A DNA stretch of 64,000 nt from Coniochaeta sp. PMI_546. Its lineage: Eukaryota > Ascomycota > Sordariomycetes > Coniochaetales > Coniochaetaceae. The stretch is from positions 744,001 to 808,000 of the forward strand of contig MU271146.1 of NCBI GenBank assembly GCA_021432605.1. The letters run 5' to 3'. The position numbers were made by a program, and so were the translations under genes. The notes beneath the pieces are model-generated. The model worked only from the letters and a program-made list of their open reading frames with translations. It did no database searches and was not told where the DNA came from. Within the stretch, counting starts at the first letter, position 1. Every line of letters begins with the position of its first letter. Below, piece after piece: positions 10,145-20,298 of the stretch.

Positions 10145-11060
10145 CCGCGATCCTGGTGTATGTCTGTTTTTGGTTCAATGATGAATGAACCTGTAATACC
10201 CTGTTGGGCGGAGTCCTTTGGAGAGAAATGTGGGCGTCAATGGTGTTCTGGGTGGTAAATGGGTTACGATCGGCGTGCTTTGGGTTGCTTGCGCTGGTGC
10301 TTGCTGTGTTTTGAGTCTACGTTTGTTGCGGACTGCTTGTGTGCTATCGCTGCTGCTTTAGTTTGAGCTTGTTGGCCTGCTTAGCTTTGTGCCTATTTGA
10401 TCGTAGCGTACACTTGAGAAACGAGTATTCGATCCAGATCCTGCCAAGAACAGAAACGACTGTGCTACAAGCCGCTGCGGATGAGCCTCAAAACATGCGA
10501 TAAAGCGTGACGCTCTTCGTCGCCCTGGGCTTTCGATCTGCAGCCTACCACCACATTCTGTCCGCTTCATGGCTACCTTCTGCTTGTCTGAGATAAGTGT
10601 GAGCATGGATAGGTCACCGTGAAACTTGGGCGTGGACGACGAGCACAACGATCATGCATGGGTCACGTGACAGTCTGTTGGTCCCTGGATCATGCACTGC
10701 CCCTATTTCCCCTGAAGTCTGGGACGGCGTAAGCTTGGGAGCTCGGCACAGCCGCATCGACCTGCAGCGACGTGCAGGAAGCTATCACGGAAGCTTTAGC
10801 GGCAGCCAGATCATCCCATGTCGTGCCCTCCCTTCTGAAACCTTGCTCAAGTTAAGAAACCCACTTCATACGATCGTCCAACACTGGCCATTGAAATAAG
10901 CAACTTTCAGGGAGTTTTTCTTGGGTTCCAGCCCAGAAAGATCACCTGGTTCTTCCCCAGGATCCCGCCTCGTCTCGTCTCACACCACTGCCACAAAACC
11001 AAAAGCCATTTCCATCCACCCACACCCGGAAAACAGCTACCCCGCCGGGCCGCCCCGCTA
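10145..11060. other. Intergenic
   Basis: 3' flank of the KEN/D-box gene and promoter of thymidylate kinase. No supported coding frame. Confidence 0.6.
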
Positions 11061-12253
11061 ATGGCACCCGCAACGATCAAGGACCTCGCCACGGCGGCCA
11101 CCGAGGCCGCTGCCGCGATGTCTTCCTCAATCACTCCGGAAACCAGCACGGAGACAGGAGCAGCAGCACCCGCGCGCAAAGAGGTAGTAGTAGTGCCCCC
11201 GACGATGGCTACACCACCGACCCGACAGGAAGACGGAGGAGGCGCCGCCGTTGCCCGCGGGGCTCTCATCGTGCTCGAGGGCCTGGACCGCAGCGGCAAG
11301 ACCACGCAGGTCAAGCTCCTGGAGCAGCGGTTTGTCGAGCTGGGGAAGAAGGTCAAGGTCATGAGATTTCCTGGTACGTGGTTTTGCCGATTTTGCTATA
11401 TTCTCGTATTCGTTTGGCCAGCGTGGTAGTATGCATTTCCCAATCTGACCGAGAGAACGAAAGAATGGGCAAAAACTCAATGATGGGATATACTGCACCC
11501 TTTCTGACACTCCACATACAGATCGCACAACGCCAATTGGCCAGATGATAGACTCCTATCTACGAAGCCAAACCGAGATGGACGACCACGTAATCCATCT
11601 GCTCTTCAGCGCAAACAGATGGGAAGCAGCGTGAGTCTTCCTCCCCTTATTCACCCCTATACTCTTCTTCCCCTTGGTCACACGGCCACTAACCCAACCC
11701 CCCGCAAAGAAAAACCATCGTATCCCTCCTCTCGTCGGGGACAACAGTCCTCTGCGACAGGTACTACTACAGCGGCGTCGTCTACTCGGCCGCCAAGCAG
11801 AACCCCTCGCTGACGCTCGGCTGGGCGCGCCACCCGGAAGTCGGCCTGCCGAGACCGGACCTGGTGCTGTTCCTCGACCTGGACGAGGAGGCTGCGCGGG
11901 CGCGGGGCGGGTGGGGCGGGGAGCTCTACGAGAGGGCGGAGATGCAGAGGCGGGTGAGGGAGCTGTTCTGGGGGCTGAGTCTGGGGAAGATCGGGACGGC
12001 GGTGGAGGGGAAGCCGGAGGGGGTCCCAGGGGCGGCTGGGGAGGTTGCGGTCGGACCGCCGCTGCCGGAGGTGGAGGCGGAGAGCCCGATTGTGAGGGAG
12101 GTTAGGTTTAGGCAGGAGGAGGAGGATTTGCACGTTGTTGATGCTAGTCCTAGTGTTGAGGATGTGGCGGAGGAAATATGGAAGGTTGTCCGGCCGAGGG
12201 TGGAGGCTGTTGAGCGGGGCGAGGTTGGGAAGGTTGTTAGGAGGGTGTTGTAG
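11061..12253 (+). CDS. CDC8: Thymidylate kinase (dTMP kinase)
   Basis: Converts dTMP to dTDP for DNA synthesis. Three exons, 11061-11373, 11522-11630 and 11710-12253, give 321 residues. Motifs are in order: P-loop LEGLDRSGKTTQ (about 72-83), FPDRTTPIG across the first junction, the core helix MDDHVIHLLFSANRWEAAKT across the second, then CDRYYYSG and PRPDLVLFLDLD. The C terminus HVVDASPSVEDVAEEIW is also typical. The family is usually about 205-220 residues. Here an extra N-terminal stretch of some 65 Ala/Thr-rich residues and a Gly/Pro/Glu-rich insert of about 45 residues before LHVVDA make it longer. Internal Met20 and Met49 could serve as alternative starts. Codon use in exon 3 is strongly GC-biased. 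Confidence 0.92.
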
Positions 12254-12690
12254 GAGGGTAAGGTCAAGGAAAATAGACATGTACTACGCTGCGTTAAGCA
12301 AGGAAAAGGTTACATATTTGTCTAGGCGCATACATGTCTAGAAACGTGATGCGTTGTTAAGACAGGAAGTGGCACTTCAGGACAGAGGCGAGATGCATCA
12401 TTGAGATGATTGTATATCACGACTAAGTGGTGTTGAGCCAATAAAAAACGCCCAATGCAAGAACATACCGGCCAGCCCAGATGTTGAAGTCCTGATCCCA
12501 CCGTGCAGGCCGTACCAAACGCCAAATCATGCATGCCCAGGTTGAGATAAAGCCATGCTGTTCTAATGCAGCCGCCATGAACACTCCACCTTCTGTTGAA
12601 TGACCGCCCTCGCGGCACGGTGATATCATAATGTTGAAAAACCCCTACGTCGAGAAACGTCACCCGACCCAGGCCAAGAAGACGGTATGT
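12254..12690. other. Intergenic, convergent 3' flanks
   Basis: Lies between two genes that run toward each other (thymidylate kinase and GTP cyclohydrolase I). No supported gene. Confidence 0.6.
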
Positions 12691-13693
12691 CTATCGGCGG
12701 TTGACGCCGATCAGACTGAGGAACTCGTTCCTCGTCTTTTCCTTTCTCTCAAAGCAACCGAGCACGCAGCTCGTGATGGTGCTTGTTCCGGTCTTCTCCA
12801 CGCCTCTCATGACCATACAGAGATGTGAGGACTCCATAACGACGGCAACGCCCTGCGGCTTCAGGACTTCCATTACTGCGTTGGCAACCTCCTTCGTCAG
12901 ACGCTCCTGGACCTGCAGTCGGCGGCTGAACATCTCGGCGATGCGCGGCAATTTCGACAGGCCGATCACGGAGTTCTTGGGGATGTATCCGATGTGCATC
13001 TATGATTACAGGTCAGTGGCTGCACATGTCTTGCTAGGAAGAAAAACACCTTACCTTGCCGGTGAAGGGCACCAGATGGTGCTCGCACATACTGAATATG
13101 TCAATATCTTTCACGATAACCATCTCATTGTGCCCTTCGTGGAATATTGCGCCGTTGACAATATCCGCCACGTTCTGCTGGTAGCCCTTTGTGAAGAACA
13201 GCATGGCCTTTGCATACCGCTCCGGTGTAGCCAGAATGCCCTCGCGGTCTGGGTCTTCGCCAATGCACTCGAGTAGCGTCCTGACGGCACCAGCCATCTT
13301 GTCCAGGCGTTCAACGGCCTTCTCTGGACTCTCCTCCAGCCGTTCGCGAGTGCCCTTGCTAGGCCGGCTCAGGCCGTCGAAGTCAATAACTGGGCTTGGC
13401 GACCGCGTTTCGGGGCCCTCGGGTATAGCTGCGGTCTTCCTCTTCTTCTTCGACTTCCTTTCTGGCTCATCTCGGAGGTCGCGAGCGGGCTTGCTGACGC
13501 TATGTCTCCTCTTGGTCGGTAGCGAGCCGTCAGGGTGCGCAGAGGAGCCGGCCTCTGCTGCTGCTACTTCATCTCTGTGTCGCGACTTGCGCCTTTTCCG
13601 AGCCTCCTTCACTCGCTTGGCTGTGATGTCACCGTTGAGCGATGCCGAGCTGCACGCACTCTCTGTCTCGGCCACATTCTCGAATTGAACCAT
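12691..13693 (-). CDS. FOL2: GTP cyclohydrolase I
   Basis: Catalyses GTP to 7,8-dihydroneopterin triphosphate, the first step of folate/pterin synthesis. Two exons, 13693-13055 and 12999-12691, give 315 residues; the intron falls cleanly between GK and MHIGY. Zinc and active-site motifs are present: CEHHLVPF in exon 1 and HLCMVMRGV in exon 2, plus the standard ending [16 protein letters not shown]. Compared with the roughly 240-residue yeast enzyme it has a long N-terminal extension (about 120 residues) that is Lys/Arg/Ser-rich, with clusters such as [11 protein letters not shown] and RKSKKKRK that resemble nuclear signals. It converges with thymidylate kinase and diverges from TAF11. Confidence 0.93.
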
Positions 13694-13862
13694 GATGGAC
13701 TACTCCAATTGATTGGTCGTCTGCTGCAACAGAGGACCAACAAAAAGACAGTACAACAAGCGGAGAAGGTGATGAGCAAGGTGGAGTTTGGAGTGACTCC
13801 TCGTCACATTCGCTCTGCTGCAAGGGGTGCAAAAACTTTATCTTATCGTAGCGTACGCTAGC

Positions 13863-13870
13863 TGACGTCA
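13863..13870. promoter_or_regulatory. CRE-type palindrome TGACGTCA
   Basis: Perfect ATF/CREB consensus about 170 bases before the GTP cyclohydrolase I start codon. Binding is inferred from consensus only. Confidence 0.45.
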
Positions 13871-14217
13871 AGGGGTTCTCCGAGCTACGGCGACCTGGTA
13901 CGAAGCTACTTATTATATACTTTTCTGCACAGTCAACAACAGATATAAAAGTCGCAAACCCCTAAAGTTTGAGGACAAATACACAAGATACCAATCTGCA
14001 CTGTTTGATCGCAATCAGCTTCACTACGCGAGGAAGCTGTGCTACCGAGCAACATTTGATTGTTTGATAACAAACGCAATTGTTTGAAGTCAGAAACGGG
14101 AAGGAAAGCTGGAATTCACCTACCCCACCTTCACCTTGCACTCTTAACCACAGGTAGGCCAGAGTCTAGACTCTCAGAGACCAAAAGCTCGGACCAGCCA
14201 GTCTGGGTTAGTGACGC

Positions 14218-14225
14218 TTACGTAA
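14218..14225. promoter_or_regulatory. bZIP palindrome TTACGTAA
   Basis: Perfect Yap-type (YRE) palindrome about 220 bases before the TAF11 start codon. Inferred from consensus. Confidence 0.4.
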
Positions 14226-14442
14226 CAAAACCTTAACTGGCCGGTGCCTTCCTCTCGAGGCTGAACTTTGGCGACATGCCAACCACATCACCTCGACTTT
14301 ATTGACTTCAGTCCGACCCTTCGATTTCTAGCTGAATTTCGGTTTAATCTCTGGGACTGACCTTCCGCCAAATAATATACCACCTTGAGTTTTATTTCGA
14401 CCGGACAGTCTTGAAACCTATCTCTCAATCATCCGCCGCACC

Positions 14443-15560
14443 ATGGCTTCCTCTCCTCCATACTCCTACTCTCCCTCAGCCCTCTCCCCTCCGCCATCCC
14501 AGAGCTTCGGCAGCATGTCGTCCAGCAGAAAGCGCGCATCCGACGGCGGCGCAGCGCCCTCCCTCAAGCGCCGCAAAGCCTCCACCATGTCCGTCACCTC
14601 GGCCACCCACCCGCTCCGGCAGACCTCCTTCCCGCCCGACGAGTCCTTCTACGACATGGGCGCGCGGTCACCCTCCGTCGACTCCATGTCCCTGGTCAGC
14701 GGCAGCCAGGTCAGCGCGGCGAACCAACCGCCCCTCAAGAAGAAGCGCGGCCGCAAGTCCAAGGCCGAGAAGGCGGCCATGCGCGAGCAGACGCCGTCTG
14801 TTGTCGGGGATCGGGCGAGGACGGTGGTCAGCGGAGTCAGCGACGGGAGGGGCCGATCAAAGGCGCCCGGGGGAGACGCGGCCGGGGACGAAGAGGATGA
14901 GAATATTGAGCTTGATCGCGCGGAGGTGCAGGTTGCGGCTACCACGCAGACCCTGACGGCTGAGCAGAAGGAGGAGGAGCATCGGTTGAAGAATATGCTG
15001 GTCAGCTCTTTCTCGCCGGAGCAGTTTGAGCGGTATGAGAACTGGCGGGCTTCGGGGTTTTCGAAGAGTACAGTGCGGAAGGTGAGTTGCCTCTGATCAC
15101 AGCCCGGCATTTGATGTTTCTGTACTAACCTGTCGTTCAGCTTGTCAACGCAACTGTCTCACAATCAGTTCCGGATAATGTCGTGCTTACCGTGCGGACG
15201 GCGGCGAAGCTCTTTATCGGGGATATCATTGAGGCAGCACGCCGTGTACAAGGAGAGTGGATTGATAAGCTAGATGAGAAGCAGGTAGAAGATGGCCTGC
15301 TTACTCCGGAAGCTACACCAGGCAAGGAACAGGACCCCACTGCGGACGGTGGAGACGCTGCCGCGGAAGAGGACGAGAGGGTGCGCAAGTGGCATCGGAG
15401 AGGTCCGTTACGACCTGACCATCTACGAGAGGCATTACGGCGGTATAAGTTGGCCCAGGAAGGCGGCTGTGTCGGTCTACATGACCTGTGGCACCAACAG
15501 CAACAGAGTGGCGTGGAGAGATTTGGAACGCGGACGCAGGGAAGGCGGCTATTCAAGTAA
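14443..15560 (+). CDS. TAF11: Transcription initiation factor TFIID subunit 11
   Basis: Histone-fold subunit of TFIID, nuclear. Two exons, 14443-15081 and 15141-15560, encode 352 residues; the 59-base intron has a perfect TACTAAC branch site. The first 175 residues are disordered and rich in Ser/Pro, with basic stretches such as KKKRGRKSKAEK. The TAFII28 domain starts near LKNMLVSSFSPEQFERYE and crosses the splice junction (RKLVNATVSQSV). It continues as VVLTVRTAAKLFIGDIIEAARRV and, after an acidic insert, LRPDHLREALRRY. Order and content match fungal TAF11. The C-terminal tail after the fold is longer than in yeast. Confidence 0.93.
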
Positions 15561-16935
15561 CAACTGAGGCCCTAGAGATAATGCTTTGATTAGCGTTATG
15601 ATGCATTTATGATACCAGCCGTGGTCGTGCGGGTTATATCAGGAAATGGCGTTTATGTCTTCGCAACCAATACATGACACTTGGCATTCCAGATATGTGT
15701 CATGTATCTCTGTCGGGGTATCACCGCTGTCGACGACGACTCCGAGACGTTCTTGGTCTTGGGGGAACAACGACAAAGACGCCGTTAGCGATGAGGAGGG
15801 ACATCTTGAAGCGCAAGCTTATCCCCCGAATTCTTGGCCCGCATGTTGGTAGAGCACATGTCATCGAATCTGTATTGGTCTAGCGCCGGGGCCAATGTGA
15901 GCATCTTAGTCAGAAGCGACATCTGGCGGTAGGTTCCCTCTGAGACCACCATGCATCATAGCAAGACTCTATATTACCCATTATATGGATTCGTGGTCCC
16001 TCTTAAAAATCCGGGCACCAGGCGTGGCGCCGAGCCACAGATACTGGAATCAGAAATACCAGAACTTCTTTGCCCAAAACCGAAGAAGCTTCGAACTTTG
16101 CCTAATCAAAAATCGTACCGTATCGCGTTGGAATTCCGACAACAATCCCAGACACAGCCCTCTGGAAAGTGGTAAGTCAGTTCGGCTCTCTTTAGACACA
16201 ACATGTAGCTGACAATTCCACCCTCCAAGTTGTGCTTGGGCTAGAACCCTGAGAGGACAGTGACAGACAATATCAAACTGGGACTTCTCTTCACATAGAG
16301 GCTTCCAAACACCTCGTGGAAGCCAGAAAATTGTTTGTTGGTGCCCATGAACGTCTTGCTCTGGACTAAGCCGCCTTGGGCACATCTCGCTCTTCAACGT
16401 GGGATGCCTCAAGAATCAGACTGCCTCTAAGATGCGAGCACATGCGGATTTGAAGGCTGTCTTCGGATCACTCTTGGCCACTTTGTCTATCTTACGATTC
16501 TACTCAGCCTCTAACTTGATAAACGACCAGTAAGGTTGCAACAAGCCATTTCTCGATAGCGCCATGAGAAGTCTCTATTTCAATGCTGCATGTTCGCCAG
16601 AATGACCGTGTGGTGGACAAAATGCAACAACATCTGATAATGGCGAGACGAGGTGCTCGCATGTTGTGGCGTTCGCTTAGAATGTAGGCGAACAGCCACC
16701 CACGCTGCGTCCCGCCGTGCGAGAAAGCACACCATGATACAATTCAGTCAAGCCACAAGAAAGGAGTAGAAGACGAAATCAGGCTCGACTGTTGTGTAAA
16801 AAGAACTCCTACTCCTTAGCTTCTCGAGTTTGGCGTTCATGACAATGAAGCAGTTCCATCTACCATATATCGAAGCTACACGCTTCATAATCGCATGCAC
16901 AATATGCCACAGCGAAAGTCTTAGCAACTCCTTCG
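15561..16935. other. Intergenic, no supported gene
   Basis: About 1.4 kb. Two overlapping plus-strand frames of 74-75 codons lie near 15951-16212 but show no recognisable domain or splice continuation. The right end should hold the promoter of the DUF3433 gene. Confidence 0.5.
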
Positions 16936-19093
16936 ATGGCCTCAAACGACACAATATCTAACAACGGAGGAACGGTTGTCCCTTACATCTCGTGGGCTGT
17001 TGCCGTTCTGTCAATCGTACCGCTGGGATTTACCGTCGCTGGTATCCTGATATGGCATCTGCTGTCAACGAGATGGCACAAACGGCAACGGAATCAGAGA
17101 CCGGTAGCTTGGAAACCGCGATCCTTGCGATGGCCGACTCTGCTTTTCTTACTCGGACTTATCGGTACCTTTATCATACTTCTCGAGTCCGCCACCTTAG
17201 CTTTCGGTGATGGAGGTCCCAACGACAACGCTACCAACACCACCCAACCAACTACCGCGGTTCACATCGTGGTCGTCAGAACGGATGTCTTTGAAAGCAC
17301 CACTTCGTCAACTATCAAAGATGCCTCGTACACCACATCTACGACACGACCGGTGGACAGTATGCCGCCTCCGTCTGTGGGGTGGTTGACCACGACTGCT
17401 CGCACAACCTCTTACGGTGCTCCTAAGCCCTCGGTGGGCTGGCTGACAACTTCTCCCACGCCGACATCAACAAGTGCACCACCCCCGGGTATCGGGTGGC
17501 TCGTGGTGGGTGTTGACTCCTGGATGTCATGGGAGACAGAGTATGTCGTCGGCACCTTCCTCCCCACACTCCTAGCTTCCATCTTCGCAATCCCTTGGAA
17601 GATCCTAGACCACGACACGAAGACCCTGGTGCCGTTCGCTCAACTTGCCCGGCCAGGAGGAGGCCCGGCGGCGCAGACCATCCTGCTGCACTACGACGGC
17701 ATCTCGGGTCTAGTCCGAGCCCTAGCCGCGTTTGTCTCGTCGCATCATGCTCCCGTGGCGCTATCGACATTCCTAAGATACAGCGCCGCCCTCCTGAGTC
17801 CCCTCGCGGCGGAAAGCGTCCGGCTCGGGCTCCAGGGGGCATGTCTCCAGGACTGGAAGGCCCACTGCACGGCCACCTTGCGCGCCTCCGAGTCGGTCAT
17901 CCTCTTCACCCAGGTTCTGCTGTCTCTGATGGGTTGCGCTGTCTTTGCCTACCTGTTGCTCATGGGAACGACGTGGAGGAACCGGGGGTTTGGCGTATAT
18001 TCTGATCCGCGCAGCATAGTGGGCATCGCGAGCTTGTCGCTCAATCCGTTCTTGTCTGCAGTCTTGCGAGCGAAGCAGCTGGAGAAAGAGGACGGGACTT
18101 TCTCTGCAAGAAGAGCAGCACGGGTCCTTGGTTCCACTAGGTTCGAGCTTGGATATGTTTCGCTTGCGCCGGGGATCCAAGAGTATGCCATACTGGTGAG
18201 TAACGTGGCAGCTGGGCTCCGGAATAACGGGAAGTATGGGGAGCAAGCAACAAGAACAAACCTTGTCGGCGACGAGCTTGTTCAGACCTCAGAGCGGCAC
18301 AGGTTCGCCGTGTCCGGACTGGTGGCCAAGCTCGCGGCGTTCTGTCTCTTCCTCGTCGGTCTGATATTCTTGATCCTCTGGTATCGGCTGGCACCCAACA
18401 CAGACACCGCTTTTGAAGGCTTTATGGACTCGCAGAGCACGTTCGGCGTGCGCTTCCTCTTCACCTGCTTTGGCGTACTGGTCGGATTTGGCTGGAGCGC
18501 TATCTTTGACGGCAAGTCGCCATCTTTTTTTATCTCATTTCGACCATTTGCGATGCTAACGCCCTGCCGCAGAGGTCGGGAGCGTGATGCAGGTGTGGAA
18601 CATGTCGCGACGTCCCACAACCGCCGAGGCTTCCGTCATGATGCCACTGTCGCCGAACCCCTATGTTGGTCTTATACTCTATCTGCGTCAAGAACAGAAG
18701 TTGCTTGCCCTGCTCTCCTTCACGGTCATACTCAGCGACTTCTTGCCCATATTCCTTGCCAATGTCCCGTTCAGCAACTCAATCACATACACCACGTTTG
18801 AGGCATGCACCTGGGTTAGCGTCGCGGGTTTGTCCTTCATGCTTGTTGTTCTGTGCATCTTGGCAGGCTCGGTGCTCTTTCGCTCCTCCAACAGCTCTAT
18901 CGATGTGAAGACGCTTGGCGGGGTCCTCCACCTGGCTTGTCGCTCCGAAGACTTTCAAAGACAGCTTCGAGGCTTGTCTATGGCTGATTCTTCTTTCGTT
19001 AAAGAGAGGATTGAAGGGTTAAACACGAAGTATGCCATCAGTCAGATGTCAGATCAGGACCGGGGACTCAGTATTTTAGTACATGATGCTTGA
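16936..19093 (+). CDS. DUF3433-type polytopic membrane protein
   Basis: Two exons, 16936-18511 and 18573-19093, give 698 residues. The intron uses a GC donor (GCAAGT) and a normal AG acceptor; no other donor keeps both halves in frame. Several hydrophobic helices are visible: two near the N terminus (VAVLSIVPLGFTVAGILIW and LLFLLGLIGTFIILLES), a pair around LFTQVLLSLMGCAVFAYLLL, one near FCLFLVGLIFLILW, and more in exon 2. Between the early helices and the core is a Thr/Ser/Pro-rich, probably extracellular segment with three copies of a PSVGWL-like motif. The overall arrangement matches fungal DUF3433 proteins, whose function is unknown. Probably a plasma-membrane or vacuolar protein. Confidence 0.82.
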
Positions 19094-20298
19094 AATACAC
19101 GTATTGTCTCCTAAACTCTCCTTTCTCACCATTTCTCTCGAGAATGAGGAACAACCCTAACGATGGAAGTCGTTTCCGTGTTAAGAAGGCAGGATCTCTA
19201 TCCATGTCACAGCGTATCTACGTCTACTTATCCGTAGACAAGTATTGGTACAAATGCATGCAAGTGATATCGGGACACGGAAGCATAAGATGGAGGGAGT
19301 TTCCACAAACAGCCTGTAAAGCTTGAGTACTCTCGACAGCTCCTATCGAGCTTGCGAGAATCCTAATTTCTCCTCTAGCTCCCTACATGTCAGAACACAT
19401 TACTTACTAACATCGATTGAAAAGCAATGCAATCCAAGATTCATGGTTGAATAACAAACTTACCGCTACAAGAATTTCCATGGCGCCGCTCAAGCAGCAT
19501 CGTTCTCCAATCATGTAAGAGCAGCTTATGGTCCTTGGCCAGAGATCGTTTCCTACGATTGTTCGTTGATACCACCTCTTCCGACTCTGCCACGCTCCTG
19601 GTATTCATGGGTTTTATATCAAGGAGAAGTGGTAAGTTGAATGCTCTTGTCCACACTTGTAGCGTCGATGTCTAAGTCGTTTGGTTGAATGCACCTGCTG
19701 ATCGATAGAGTCAAGCCTGTTAGCTGGAATGAAGCTGCCTGTGACCCAGCTTGTCCTCCCGAAACTGACAAATGATCTTATAATGGCCCTGGTCACGATA
19801 AGAAAACTAACACATCCGAGAATCCAACAACCCGAATCATTCTAAGGGCAAGCGTGATGATATCATCGCGGAAAAGGGGAGTGGGCTCATCGTACGCCTA
19901 CACGGCAGACCAGGAATAGGGAAGACTCTCACAGCAGGTTGAGCAACTTGGCAGAACTTTTTTTTTTTTATGTTGCCAAGTTTCTTGCGTTACAATAAAG
20001 TATCTGATATCCGCATCTTTCAAACTACCCCGTCTTGTCTAACTCTTTGGCATAACGTAGCGTTGCCGTGATAGCGGAAACAGCAAGTGCACAAGTCCCG
20101 ATGTCAACTCCATGGCTGTGCCTATACCATGTTGCGCGAGGGTTGGAAGCTACCTCGAGCTCTGACGGACCAGTTTTGGAATCACTGACAAAACAATATT
20201 TTCGCTAGCCATAACAATACTAATACCACGCCTTGACAGGTAAACCCCACCCTATCCCACAAAGTACACCCACTATTGCCCAATACCCCAATGCAAAC
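19094..20298. other. Intergenic with an AAA ATPase remnant
   Basis: Apart from the remnant at 19841-19937 no coding signal is convincing. Minus-strand frames near 19441-19796 have a possible donor but no recognisable product. Confidence 0.5.
19841..19937 (+). pseudogene. Remnant of a fungal AAA ATPase gene (Walker A region)
   Basis: The frame reads RDDIIAEKGSGLIVRLHG then RPGIGKTLTA. This is clearly the segment around Walker A of the AAA ATPase family also represented at 3414-5540, where the equivalent is FDDIVKGKGRGLILVLHG then PPGVGKTLTA. One proline of the GPPG loop is Arg here. The frame stops right after the motif, at a place where this family can have an intron (the next bases read GTTGAG), but I find no following exon and no upstream domain. 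It is therefore a broken gene fragment rather than a working copy. Confidence 0.65.

Larger units (their letters stand above)
13694..14442. other. Divergent promoter region of GTP cyclohydrolase I and TAF11
   Basis: No coding frame. The shared 5' region carries two perfect bZIP-type palindromes, listed separately. Confidence 0.6.

Noticed and set aside
11061-13693. Thymidylate kinase next to GTP cyclohydrolase I as a folate/thymidylate cluster
   Set aside because: The two genes converge and do not share a promoter; adjacency of two housekeeping genes alone is not evidence of a cluster.
15951-16212. Overlapping 74- and 75-codon plus-strand frames
   Set aside because: Neither has a recognisable domain or a consistent splice partner; treated as intergenic.
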